NCBI RefSeq assembly: GCF_910596095.1
Contig: NC_056535.1
Location: 22,026,505 to 22,090,504, forward strand
Length of the DNA: 64,000 nucleotides
Direction: 5' to 3'
Source of the DNA: Thunnus maccoyii
Taxonomy: Eukaryota > Chordata > Actinopteri > Scombriformes > Scombridae
How positions within the stretch are numbered: the stretch's first letter is position 1; every line of letters starts with the position of its first letter. A program made the position numbers and the translations under genes. Positions 24,832 to 37,436 of this stretch are shown in pieces. The notes beneath the pieces were generated by a model. It did no database searches, was not told where the DNA came from, and saw only the letters and a program-made list of their open reading frames with translations.

Positions 24832-27800
24832 ATGGCCTCAGGCCTGTCCGCCGCTGTTTTGTTGGTTGTATGTGTGTTCCTGGCCCCTTCTGTATCAGGT
24901 GAGTTTGAATTTTAAACGTCCTTTCTTTCTTCGTTCGTCTGGCATGTTGTTCCGTTTACTGCGGGTTTTAACGTTCGCTCGGTGTGTTGAAACGGAACTG
25001 AAACGGACCGAAGCGGGGCGATGTGAGTCAGTGACGTTTGCTTTGCAACCGAGATCTGGGTTGTCTATTTAAAGTTACCTTTTGATGATCAAACATTGTG
25101 TGTGTGTTTTTTTTAACTAACCGCTGGCTAATGGATCCAGTCCATTTTTATTTAGGCCTAACGATTTTAAGGTCAATATTGGTTGACAAAGCAAATAAGA
25201 TCCACTCCCGAGTGAAAACACAGCTTCAACTCACTAGTCATCGCCAGTGCTTGTTTATTACTTTATTTTAACCACCATGTACCTTTTGTTCAGTCTAATC
25301 GGATCATTTAAAAATAGAAATATATAAAAGGAAAAAAAATAAATTCTCTAAAAAACATGTACATGTTGTGTGATTATTTATGAAGATGCTGCTCTGTCTT
25401 CATTGGACAAAATATAATCTCCATGAGGGCATGAGGGCATGTCTACCATAGAGGCCGTTTACTCTGTGGCACGTCGCTCGACAGAAATTACGTGTTTTCG
25501 ACGGAAAAACCTTGGCTCGACACTTTCCCTGTCCATTCGCGCACTTAGAGTTTTTGTTATGTCGCGGACACCGTAATATTTTGTCGCGCGATGTGAATGG
25601 GTAGTGTTACCAACGTCGCCATGGAGATTGTAGTTTTCACTGAACTTCCTTATTTATATTCAGGTCTGTAACTTTAGATAACTTGTAACATCCTTGTTCA
25701 ATTAGTGATGATATAACGTATATATTAATAATAATATAACATTGGGATAATGTAACGTCCGAGGCTGAGCAAATACTCAGCAGCCAACATTTCTCGCTTC
25801 TCCGTTTAAGAGCAGCTGGTCCACCATGATAACGGAGGGTGTTATCATGCTCGCACAGTGTGCCAGTGAAAATCATTAGTAGCTCATTGATATTATTGAT
25901 CTTGTGAAATTTTAGCAGCGGTGCTCACAATGAGTATAGGGGAAGCACTGGTATATTAGGACTGAGTGGCTGCAGTCTTGTATGTACTTTTATTGTTGTC
26001 AAATAAATGTATTTATCTACCAAAGCCCCATATAGCCACACATAGTGTCAGGGAGCTGTTCCATGTTCACAATATTGATTGCGATGAAGAGCTGTTATTA
26101 CTTGTTATTGTTATTATCAAATAGCAAAAAATGCCGATAACAACATATTCAAATAGCTGTTTTTGTCCGACCAACAGTCCAAAGATATTTAGTGTATTAA
26201 CATATATGATAAAGTAAAGCAGAAAATCCTCACACTGGAGAAACTGGAACTGGGGAATGTTGTAAAATTACTAAAGTGATTGTCTAAATAGCTGTCAATA
26301 CACTTTCTGTCCATCGATTCATCAACTAATTGTTTCAGCTACAGATTTTCCTAGACATAGAACATCAAGTTAATATAAGAACGTCTCAAATGAACAGGTT
26401 GAGTTGTGTGTGTGTGTGTGTGTGTGTGTTTCATGCAATTCTCTAGTGGTAGCAAGACTAACCTTTCCTGCCTCCTCTGTGCTCTCTGTCTCTGATGTGT
26501 TACAGCAGGGACCCGGGACTGTGAGAGCTACAGAGATGTGTCCAACACGTACCACTCATCCAAGTCATGCATAACAGGATTTTGTTGTGGTGACTGCTAC
26601 AACAGATACTGCTGTCACGATTCTTTCTGGAAGTTAACTGAGGAGAAACAAGATGACTGGTATTCTACTCTTTTTTTTTTACTCTCTAATGAATTTCTGT
26701 CTTTGTTGTGTGACAGTGTTAAATTTAAAGGTGGTGGTGGTGGTGAGACAGAAAGACTTTTCTGGGTTCTTTTCTACCGTAATCACAGTAAAGCTGTGAT
26801 GACGTAGCTTCTTATGCAACAAGCATGCAGTCAAGTACAAAGCACCTGCACAGGAAGCAGCATCTTCCTGTGCATGACCACCAGCATAAAGCTAACGCGT
26901 GAATCAACAGCAGCTTGCACTAGAAGTCTCCTGTTCTTCACATCGTCACGATCAGATTAGTAAACATATTTGGCTTACGCGTCTAATGTGAATTTCATCA
27001 GATATGGAACTAGGGTATGGTATTTTACAGACTGGACATGTGTGTTTTTGAGTAGTAATCAATGCAAAAGGCATAGTCATGACACATTGTGTATTGGTAA
27101 TGTGTACTATCCTCGGTGGTCTGAGTGCTGTAGGATTGATCTGTAAGATAGCAACAGCGGTGCATGCAGATGCAGCAGTTAGTAGCTCCCTTGAATTATT
27201 ATTTATTAATGCATTTATATAATTTCTGTTTTTGTGAGTAGCATAAAGGGACTACAAACTACATTTCATTATACAACCTTGTGTTTTAAAATGATAATAA
27301 TAAATGAATCTTGAATCTTGAAGGTAATAGACAACATCATTGTTAAAACAGTTTTGCATTCATTTTTCTTTTGTTTCTTTTTTAGTGACGCCAGTTTTTC
27401 TTCACCATTTCCCATGATCTTTGGTATAAGTGGATTTGTCGTCATTTTGCTCATTGCCATCTGCTGCTGTGTCTGTCCCTGCTGCTGCCTGTACAAGATG
27501 TGCCGCAAGCCCCGACGTAAGTAACCCTCCACTAATGAAAAATGAAGTCTATAGTTGTTGGTGATGCTTTTTAGATACAGAACTGGCCGCTTGTTCTTTG
27601 GATAAGTGTGTAACTGTGTTGATATTTACAACAACCAATGTTGAAGGAGCTCAAACTGACTGTGACTTGATTTATCGAGTTGGCAGACTTAAAGGAGGAG
27701 GTACCATAATGTGGTTGCAAAACATTTTTGTGTGAGTGAGGCACTGATTGCCTCACTTTGTTTGTATTGGTGTTGGCAGTCCAGTGGTGCAGTTTTGCCG

Positions 27801-30800
27801 GCTTCCAAAACAGATCTTACAGAGTGGTTCAATTTTTTTGATAAATTAGGAGGATGGTGTGTGTTACTCACTGATAGTTGGGCTGGACGATATGAAGACA
27901 TGCGCCAGAGATTTTGCCACACCGTATACCATCGCTATCCCTTTAATATCTCTGTTTGTATTATTTACCAGTTCACCAGCCAGATCCTGGCAAGTTCACA
28001 TCCTGGATCTGCCTGAGCTGCAGGCTAATATAAAAGAAGTTGAACAGGTGTCAAAGATAAACAGAAAATTGAATAGAAAGTGAAAGGGGAAAAGTGATGA
28101 AATATGTTGAACTGTAAGCCATTTAATTCACTGTACTACCCCAAAAAACAGACATTCCCATCTGGCTATTTTATCCATTTTTTCAATTTATTTTACTGAA
28201 AATAATGGTAGTGATATGATATGTTGGTTCAGGCCTGTGACATGTGTCAAAACATGTCAAACATTTTAAAAAGAAGCTTTAACCATCAACAGTATACAGC
28301 ATATTCTGTGTATATTTCTGATGCTTTTTACTTCCTCTCTATATTGTGGAAATATTAGAAAGATAAAATCTCAGTCTCGATCTACTGGATCACATTTTAC
28401 GTTCACTGATATGACTACCAGTGAGTAGCTCATACAACCTTATGTGCATAACACACAGATCAAGTTACCACTGAATGTATTTGTTCTGCAGACTCAGGTC
28501 AACCAACCCTGCTCTGACCCTCTTTACATATCTGAATCCAACCCATCTTGACTCTTTTCTTTACTGTACATTAGTCCCAAACCTAAGATTAACTCTTATT
28601 CAAGACACATACCAGCTTCTCACGGTAATGTGAGAATCTCCTAAGACTCAATTTCCTTTTTACACATTTTAGTGATCTGATTTTGTGTATATTTTTGTGT
28701 CAGCAGTGGACAATCAAAGGAAAATGCTACCACAAACTTTAAAAGAAAAGGGGGTGTCTTTAGAGATTAGTAATCAGTGTTTTTTTTTAAATCAAATAGG
28801 AGTCTTACGAAAAAAAACTTGTAACAGAAGATGAATCAGCAACAATTGAACAATCTTTTAAGTCATTTTAAAGGCACAGATACCAACAATCTTCTGGTTC
28901 CAGACCCTCAAATTTGAATAATTGCTTGTTTTCTTTATCTGGCATGAAAGTAAAGTGAATATTTGGGTTTTTTAAACTTTTGCCAATAAAAAACATCAAA
29001 ATATGTCAACTTTGGAAATTTTTTAGGCCAAACAATTAGCTGATTAATCAAGAAAATAATATTCAGATTAATTGATGATGAAAAAAGTTGTAGGAAAGTT
29101 TAAGGTGTTTCACTAAACGTTACTAACACATAAGCCCATGTATTAGTATTAGTTACCTTTTTGTTTCTAGAAAGGCCAGAGTGACAAATTATGCACGTAC
29201 CAGAACATAAATAATGACCTTAACAGACAGTTAACACTTAATTAAGCTAGTAAAAAGTCCATTGACAGCTTGTAGTCGTGTGCTGCTGCTTCTGCAACAT
29301 GTAGTTGCACATGTGTAGGTTTCCTGTGCACCACCAAAACCAAACACATTCTTGAGTGGCTGTTGAGGTTCTCAATCTACGTAAAATGCAGCTTCTTATT
29401 TTTGCTTGGCATAAATGAAGAAGACTAGACTCTTGGTTTCCAGTGTGTTGGTGTATGTGTCTGTCTAGTTTTCAAAGCAGAACATCAGGGGACTCATTTA
29501 GGCCTGTCGGCACTCCCACCGCATGACTTTCATTACTGCATCAGCTTGGTCTTATACTAATAACACACCGACAGTGAGACACGGAGCACAAACTGAATGA
29601 ACGTTCCTCAAATCACAAAGATATGCAAAAGGTTATGTGACACTGACGACAGTTACAAAGAGACACTTTATTCATTGAAGTAATGAAGTTCCTCATTTGA
29701 GATTCGTGTTTGTTGTCACCAGGCTTGCTGTGCAGCGTTTCATGTGTCTTTTTAGTGATTTTCTGTGGTGAGCAGTGTATCTCACAGGTTGATGACTCAG
29801 TATAATCATCTGTGATAATTGCTGTTTGGAGTTTATACCAAACTTGAATACCAGTTGAAGGACCATGCCCTTACTTAATTTCTACCACTGTTTTACAAGT
29901 CAGGGCCTGTTTTTTTATTCAGTGCTATGAATTAGGACATAGATTTGTTAAATTGAGTTTCCTGTATATCTCATTCTATTATCATAGAATAAGATATTCT
30001 ATTTATATTTTCATCAAATCTCATGAAAAGACCAAAGCAAACAATAAATTGATCTTACTAACAAGTATTGTCTGTGTAGCTAGAGCCTGATGGCCTCATT
30101 ACCAACCAACATTAATGTCCAAAAAAACTGTTAATAACACATCAGTGTTGCACTGAGTGACATGTTGCTTTATTACGATGAACATGGGCACTGTGTTTTA
30201 TTTTCCGTCAATCCCACATAAACAGTCCTGCTGCCGTAAATACTCACTAGTGCACCAATTCTGTAGCTGAAAATAGAGTAAACAAATACACTATTTACTC
30301 TGGTTTCAGTGACATTTGCTAAAAACTACAGTGCCCAGCTGTTTATGGAAATTATTTGACTGTTTTTAAAAATGAAAGGAAGGGCGAGGCAAGTTTATTT
30401 ATATAGCACATTTATGCTTTACATAAAACATTAAAAGCATTGAGATAAAGTGCAAAAGAAACACGCCATAAAAGGACACTTAAATATACCTAAAAACAGT
30501 CATTAAAGAGATAAGATAATAAAGAATAAAAAAAAGCTAAAATAAAATAAGATACATAAAATACAAGAAGAAAAGTTACAGTGCAGTGTAGGAAATTAAT
30601 AATTATTTGATTTAATAAAAGGCAGCGGCAAACAGAAAAGTCTTCAGCCTTGATTTAGAAGAACTGAGAGTTGCAGCAGACCTGCAGTTTTCTGGGAGTT
30701 TGTTCCAGATATGTGGATGCATAAAAACTGAACGCTGCTTCTTCATGTTCAGTTTTGATTCTGGGAACAGAAAGCAGACATGTCCCAGATGACCTGAGAG

Positions 30801-33800
30801 GTCTAGATGGTTCATATCATAGCAGAAGAAGTTGGTTCATAAACCATTCAATGTTTTATAAACCAACAGCAGTATTTTAAAGTCAATTCTTTGACAGACA
30901 GGAAACCAGTGTAAAGATCTGAGAACTGGAGTGATATGATCTTTCTTGGTCTTAGTGAGTACTTGAGCAGCAGCATTCTGAATCAGCTGTGGCTGTCTGA
31001 TCAATTTTTTTAGCGAGACCTGTAAAGACACCGTTACAGTGGACGAGTCTACTGAAGATAAATGCATGGACAAGTTTTTCCAAATCCTGCTGAGACATAA
31101 GTCCTTTAATCCTTGATATATTCTTCAGGGGATAGTAGGCTGACTTTGTAATTGTCTTAATGTGGCTGTTGAAATTCAGGTCTGAGTCCATGACTACACC
31201 AAGATTTCTGGCTTGGTTTGTGGTTTTTAACATTGTCGATTGAAGCTGGGCACTGAATTTGAATCATTCATCATTGGCTCCAAAAACAATTACTTCAGTT
31301 TTGTCTTTGTTTAATTGAAGAAAATTCTGGCACATCCAATCGTTGATTTGTTCCATGCACTTACTTAGTGCTTGTATTGGACCATAGTCCCCCGGTGATA
31401 TAGTTATTTAAATTTGTGTGTCGTCTGCATTATTATGGTGACATATTTTTGTTTTCCAATCTGAACCAGTGGGAGCATGTAGATGTTGAACTGAAGAGGC
31501 TCCAGAATGGAGCCTTGGGGAACTCCGTATGTCATTTTTGTCCACTTAGATGTGTAATTACCTATAGACACAAAGTAGTCCCTGTCCTTTAAGTGGGATT
31601 CAAACCAGTATAGTACTGTGCCAGAAAGTCCCACCCAGTTTTAGAGTCAGTCTAGTAATATGTTGTGGTCGACTGTGTCAAATGCAGCACCGAGATCCAG
31701 TAATAATAAGACTGAATTTCTGCCACTGTCTGTGTTTAAGTGTATGTCATTGAAGACCTTAACAAGAGCAGTCTCAGTGCTGTGGTGTGGTGGAAACTCC
31801 TGACTGGAAGACATCAAAACAGTTGTTTAGTGCCAAGATATTGTTCAGCTGATGAAAAACAGCTTTTTCAATGATTTTGCTTAAAAATAGGATGTTTGAT
31901 ATGGGCCTATAATTGTTCATTAGTGAGGCATCTACATTCTTCTTTTTTAAGAGTGGCTTGATGACGGCAGTTTTCAGGGCCTGTGGGAAGACACCATAGA
32001 GAAGAGACAATTTGTAGAAGATCTGAGGCCATGCAATTAGAACCATTTTTGAAAAAGCCTGTTGGAAGAATATCAAGGCAGCAGGAGGAGGATTTCAGAT
32101 GTATAATGTCCTCCAGGTTTTTATGGTTGATCGGATTAAATTGTGTCATACCACTTGAATTGATTTTAAGTTGACACAGGAACAACACATGTCCTGTACC
32201 TTATGTGGAGGCACTGGATGCCTGTATAATTTTCTGAGTTTTGTCAGGGAAGAAGGAGGCAAATTCAATGCAGGCCCTGTTGGATAGAAGTCCAGAGGAC
32301 ACAGGAGACACAGGAGGGTTTGTTAGCCTGTTGACTGTAGCAAACAAGGCACGTGCATTATTATTGTTTTTGGAGATGATGTCTCAGTTCCAAATTATAA
32401 ATGCAAAGTCTCTCTTAATAGATGTCATAATGAACCTGTGAATTTGTTTTTCACCACCTGCGTTCAGCTTTTCGACACTCTATTTTTATATTCTGACCAG
32501 TGTGGCATTTCTGTGTATATCTGTGAGCCGTTTTAAAAGATTTACATTTTCAGTAGGAACCAGTGGGCTTGTGAGCAGCAGGCATTAACAATAACAAAAA
32601 TATAGAATATGACCAGTCTTATCTAATTCAAATTAATTCAGCTTTTTGTTACTCCCAGTATTAACGTAGTAGCTCTGGAACTACTAGGTACAGCTTTGTT
32701 CACACTTTCATTACAGTAACACTCATCTTTGCATTTCTTTTTTTTCTATCCCATGCCTTTAGCGTAGATACATCAAAAATAGTCCTTTTCTCCCCATGTA
32801 TTTGCCACAAAGTTGTACTTAGTGTCTGTCTTATCTGATGTTCCTCTGGGCAGGTTTGGCTCTGAGCAGCAGACATTGAGGTTTTAGTGTTGCTTGCAAG
32901 CAGACTGCTTCTGCTTGCAAGCAGCTGTTGTGTTTCCATAAGAGTTTAAGGTTTTTGAGGCAACACGTCAGAATCGAACTCGCCAGCCCCCTATCATTAA
33001 GTCTGACTACTAAGTCTTCAGGAACTAAGCTTTTGTTTTATGACCTTGCACACACTCCCACAGGGTTTGCTATCACACTGCAGCCTTGAGTTTCAGCACA
33101 AGTATTTCATTTCAACCTGCAAATTGTCCACATCTCACATCCAGATCATAACCAAATGTAATCAGTTCTTCCTTTCCCACTTGAGTAATCCTACAGACAG
33201 GGTGCAAAATTAAATTTTTTGTCCACTGGTCAAATGACTAGTGAGTGAAACAAATCTACCAGCCACTTGCATATTTTACCAGCATTAGGCAGGTGGCTGG
33301 TGCCAATTTAGTGGTCTGCCTGCAGAGAGACAGATGACCTACTAAAGACAATGTGCTTTGGTGAGGCAAACATATTTGGAATGAAGGAAAGGTGACACTT
33401 TACTTTAAGTCCCCCTATTTAACATTTATAAGCAGTATATAAATAGCTAATAAATGGTTTATAACACACTATAATGCAGTTGTCAGTAGATATTAGACAT
33501 AGTAATTAATGTAGTATGTATTAATTAATGTAATTAATGTAATAGAAGTGTTTGCCATTGTATTTGTCAACAACTGTAACTCCTCCTGTGGTCAGCCTAA
33601 ACTAAATGCTGCTAAACAGATAATGAATGACAACATAGTAAAACACAGTTGTATTAATATAAAAAATGTCTTCATAGTGTGTCATACTGTACATTAATAA
33701 ATACTTATAAATGTTGTTATATCTGCTTATTACAGAATTATAGTCTGTCATAAACTATTTATTAAAGGTTTATATACTGCTAATAAGTGCTAAATAGGGA

Positions 33801-36800
33801 GACTTTCAGTAAAATGTTACCTACATAATTTGGGCTGAATATCTGACATCCTCAGTTTAGTATTTGAGGACAGACATTTATGCAAACTGCTTGCAGTGAC
33901 TTTGTACATATACGGAGAAAACGTTGGCATTTGAGCCTCCCTACCATATTTTTTATGAGCTCTGTGAAATTGGGGACAGACAGCTCGCATACACTGCTCT
34001 GGAGTCTTTCATTTCCACTGTGAGCATTCTGCTTTTGTCCTCTTCTCTTCACTCTACATAGACTGAATATTACTTATTTTTATGTCCACTGTTAAAATAG
34101 TTTCTTTAGAAATGCCCCAGATTAGACAAAAGCACCAGAGCTCTGTGGTTATTTGTGTTTGCACTGCACATTGTTTTTAATACTTCACCTCTTGCACTTC
34201 CTGTCTGTTCGGTTTTTTAGCCAGCTCGTTATAGTTTGCCATGCAGTGACGAATAAGCTCTGGCAGAGAGCAGTAGGCTAAACCACAGCAAGAATGTGGA
34301 TTCCCCCGACTGCGGCTGCTGCATGTCGGGATCATATCCAGGAATGTCAGGGCTCCACCTTGTGTGACTCATTGTTTCCACGACAACCACAGTGGAGAAA
34401 AGTAAAGACCATCCCACGTCATTTACAGGAAATGGTCATGATGACTCCTACTCTGTTAGGAAAAAAAAACTTGGTGGGGAAGTGACTGACACACGCCCAT
34501 CTTTCTTCCCTCAGGGTTTTTTTTAAACAATGCTGTCTCTCTGTTTCATTTAAGTTGCCCAGTGACGGGTTTAAACTTCAAGTGTTAACACTAAAATTCC
34601 TTGCAAGAGGTGGGTTTGTATTTATATAGATTTATATAAATCTAGCAAGTAGCTGGTTTTCATACTTCCCATAACAATGGTAGCATAAATTATGATGTTG
34701 TATTTTTACTTAAAAAAGCCCTGGCCTTTACTGCCTCATCTTTGATTAATGTTCAATTCTAGTCTCCTTTTATTATTACTATTATATTATATACTGTGAC
34801 CACTAACTATTACTATTACTATTAACTATAAATAAAAATATAGAATAAATGTACAGGTGGTCTACTCTTTTTAACCTAAGTATTATCTGCTGGTCTTCCT
34901 TTCAGGCTGCACACGGACTCAACAACATCTGTAAGACTGTATGCAGCCTGAAGGGCAAAACCCAGGGCAAAAAAGTCCACAGAGCACACACTTCAGCTAA
35001 TGAAGCTAAATTCCTGTGACAAGTTAATAACTTAATATGACTGGACAGTTTTATCAAACTTTCCTCTTCTCCTGACTGGATTTTGGCAGCAGGGCAGTCA
35101 GAGGACACTGTTTTGAGAGCTTAGTGAGTAAATCAAACTAAAACTGTAAAAATGAGGGGTGCAAAAACACTGGTTTGGAAAAGTTTCCCCTGTGGAAATT
35201 ACACCCTCGAGCTCCTGTATCCTCCTCCATTTAAAATAAAATGAAGAAAGACCATGCAAGAATTTTAGCGACACCAAATTAAGTAACATTCATAGAACAG
35301 GACAATTATAGAAACTAACTTTACTTAAAACAAGCTTCAGCTCTCCCTGCCAGGTTGGTAAAGTTGAATAAATGAAGAAATAATGGTTTATGTTTTGCAG
35401 CATGTTTGAGGAACAGACAATGATATCTCTGTGTAAATCTGAACTTCCTGTTTGTCGCAGTGCTTTGTATTTACCATTGTGAACTCTGTGCTGGTGGTCA
35501 TGCTCTGAAAATAAATGCTGTTTAAAGGTAGAGTCAGTCATTCTGGAGGAAGATTGTTGACCAAAAGAGGAATATAGCGGAATTCAGAGCGATGCATCAG
35601 CTGTAGAGTCACTTCTGTTCCTCTGACACATCATCATGAGTGTAAAAAAAACTTTCGTCCCATGTGAGCACAACAGTCCATCCACACTCTCTGCAGCCTC
35701 CCCACTTCTCACTCGACCTGCGTTCAACGTCTCTGTCCACAGAAGCAGCTGTCTGTCACCTGCAGCTCCTGATGAGCTGAGAGGACAGCGGCCAGACACA
35801 GGAAGAAATCAACAGTGTTTGTATTTCTTGATTCATTGATACAGTTAATAAGTTGAAAACACGTATACAGCGGGATATTTGTGTGATTTCAACAGCTGCC
35901 TGCTCAGATTATGCTTCACTAAACACAACAGAACAGACTTGGAGTGTAAAAAAACGCAGGGGGGTCTCCGTGAGACTGTCTCGGATTCAGTGTGGATTGA
36001 TACATTTAATAAAATGGAAGTGTATCTGTCCCATGAGAAAACACTCACTATGTAAACTGGCTACGACCTCTCTCTCCCACCATTCAACGGGTGCTGGAGA
36101 CAGGAGACTTTGATGTCCTCACATAGACAGCTGATGGCTTCCCCCTGATCTGTGCACGAGCACAAACGCCCCCTGCTGATTGGCTGGAATAGTGTTGTGT
36201 GGATAGCTCTGAGCCACTGTGTTTATATGCCCATTTACAGAGCCAGTGCTGTGTATGGACACAAGATTTTTTTTCAGCACACACACAGAACGGACAGCTA
36301 TGGAGATATTCGCTTAATTTGACATAAAAAGTATTGGATTAGAATCGCTGACTCTACCTTTTAATCTGGTTAACACTTCCTTCCTCAGTTGTACTCCCAC
36401 CTCATCTGAAACTGTGACTGAACCCCCTACCAAGTTTTATATGGTATGTTTCTCATCTGTTTCTGTGTTGTGTCTGTTCACAGCTGTGATAGCTACCACC
36501 ACCCACACCACAGTGATGACCACCACTCCTCAGCAATACCCCCAGCAGCCAATGGTATCACCTGGACATCCCCAGTCCTACCAGGGGGCCCAGTATCCAC
36601 CCTACCAGCCTGTACCAGTCCAGTCAGGTTACGGAAGCCAACCTGTGCCACAGGGCTATGGGCCTCAGCCCATGCCCACAGTGCCCTACCCGGGACAACC
36701 TTTCACACCAGGACCACCACCAACATATCAGGAAGCCAGTGAGTGTAGGTTCCTTATAATCTTGACAAAGAGTTACAGGTCTGATCAAAGGTCTAACAAA

Positions 36801-37436
36801 AGCCAACTCACCTCACCCCACTGTCAAATGTAGTCACTCTTACAAAGAACGTTAAACTTACTGTAGGAACTGTGGATGATGCATTGTGGGTTACAGATAT
36901 TTAAAAGATAGACAGAAATGAACATTCTCATTACAGATGATTAGATGATTACAGTCTTTTTTGAGGAACACCCAGCATACTGTAGAAAAGCACCCTTAAA
37001 ATGGGGTAATGACACATCACAGCGTAGGCTTTAAATAGCAAACACATGATGCAATTTTGGTGCTTCAGAATAGCTGCAACCGGACGTGGAGGTGGAATAA
37101 TGGCTGCTGGTGTAAAGTTGGGTTATGTCTGGATCTTGTAAAATAGGAAAAATGGTCACTTTGCTCAATAGAACTTAAGTTGTGGTTACTGTCAAAGCAT
37201 TTACAGCCCTTTCATACTCATGCCATGTTTTCTTTCTGTGTCCAGTCGGTCCTGTCTACCCTCCCAATCCAATGCCTTACAGCCAGGCTGCGTTCAACCC
37301 CGGCCAGCCGTCGTACCCTCTACAGCCTCCTGTGCAGCCGCCACAGCCCAACGCTCCACCTGCCCAACCAGACTTCCTTGCCCAGCCAGCATATAACCCG
37401 GATTATGTTGCAGCACCACCGAAGACTGGATATTGA
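24832..37436 (+). CDS. shisa5: Shisa-5/scotin-like single-pass membrane protein, copy A, five exons, 264 or 265 aa
   Basis: Coding exons 24832-24898, 26506 (or 26509)-26659, 27386-27516, 36484-36738 and 37246-37436, with GT-AG junctions and continuous phase (1, 2, 1, 1). Exon 1 encodes a signal peptide (about 1-23, hydrophobic [13 protein letters not shown]). Exon 2 is the Cys-rich Shisa domain (DCESY...GFCCGDC...RYCC). Exon 3 gives one membrane span (about residues 84-108) followed by a CCC-rich stretch and basic KMCRKPR. Exons 4-5 are a Pro/Gln/Tyr-rich cytoplasmic tail with a PPTY (PPxY, WW-binding) motif near residues 196-199, ending KTGY. Human SHISA5 is about 240 aa with the same order; it is known as a p53-inducible ER/endosomal protein. 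SHISA5 and ALAS1 are both on human 3p21, which fits the linkage here. Intron 3 is about 9 kb and full of repeats. Confidence 0.9.
26120..26345. repeat. 'GGGCTGCAACTAA' family fragment in shisa5 A intron 1
   Basis: AAAAAATGCCGATAACA, TTGTCCGACCAACAGTCCAA and CGATTCATCAACTAATTGTT then TCAGCT follow the 3' half of the family. Confidence 0.6.
26405..26430. repeat. TG microsatellite in shisa5 A intron 1
   Basis: Pure (TG)n about 75 bp upstream of the exon 2 acceptor. Confidence 0.9.
28880..29100. repeat. Degenerate 'GGGCTGCAACTAA' family fragment in shisa5 A intron 3
   Basis: Ends CAATTAGCTGATTAATCAAG...ATTAATTGATGATG, resembling the family's 3' part. A smaller piece with TTGATTAATCAGAG and GCAGCCCTAA lies at 44635-44690. 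Confidence 0.4.
30032..30360. repeat. Fragment of the long-TIR family in intron 3 of shisa5 A
   Basis: Contains GAAAAGACCAAAGCAAACAA, CTTACTAACAAGTATTGTCT, CATCAGTGTTGCACTGAGTG and ACAGTGCCCAGCTG; the first, second and fourth recur at 42845-43075, and the third resembles copy 1 near 4210. Confidence 0.55.
30380..32515 (-). mobile_element. L2-clade LINE, 5'-truncated and broken, reverse-transcriptase part
   Basis: Minus-strand frames carry reverse-transcriptase blocks in the right order but in shifting frames: [24 protein letters not shown] (32076-31774 frame), [17 protein letters not shown] and [21 protein letters not shown] (31634-31404), [19 protein letters not shown] (31233-30952), and the end motif [26 protein letters not shown] (30815-30612). 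Upstream [14 protein letters not shown] and FFPDKTQKI (about 32440-32200) match the region before the RT. The 3' end is the usual fish L2 tail (GCAAGTTTATTTATATAGCAC read on plus from about 30388). Frameshifts and stops make it inactive. Confidence 0.85.
33390..33822. mobile_element. Palindromic MITE, about 433 bp, with about 50-bp imperfect TIRs
   Basis: The left end AGGTGACACTTTACTTTAAG... and the reverse complement of the right end AGGTAACATTTTACTGAAAG... match over about 50 bp, both continuing into TCCCTATTTA and GCAGTATATAAA. The interior is AT-rich with TTATAA/TTAATGTAA motifs. No coding capacity. Confidence 0.7.
35526..36359. mobile_element. Non-autonomous DNA transposon (MITE), 834 bp, in intron 3 of shisa5 copy A
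   Basis: Terminal inverted repeats AGGTAGAGTCAG...CTGACTCTACCT are flanked by a 5-bp direct repeat TTTAA (35521-35525 and 36360-36364), or TTAA if the extra T is chance. The duplicate locus C has no insert at the matching point (about 48430-48445), so this is an insertion after the A/C split. No transposase frame inside. Confidence 0.8.
36898..37215 (+). repeat. Intron 4 segment of copy A, present three times in the window
   Basis: Begins TTTAAAAGATAGACAGAAAT and runs through AAAGCACCCTTAAAATGGGG, ATAGCTGCAACCGGACGTGG and GTCAAAGCATTTACAGCCCT. Counterparts at 49889-50232 (copy C intron 4) and 52919-53265. Confidence 0.75.

Larger units (their letters stand above)
27517..36483 (+). other. Intron 3 of shisa5 copy A, repeat-filled
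   Basis: About 9 kb between exons 3 and 4. In order: sequence shared with copy C up to about 27790; a degenerate hAT-like repeat (28880-29100); a long-TIR family fragment (30032-30360); a 5'-truncated L2 LINE (30380-32515); a palindromic MITE (33390-33822); sequence again shared with C from about 34012; and an 834-bp MITE (35526-36359). No additional exon recognised. Confidence 0.7.
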
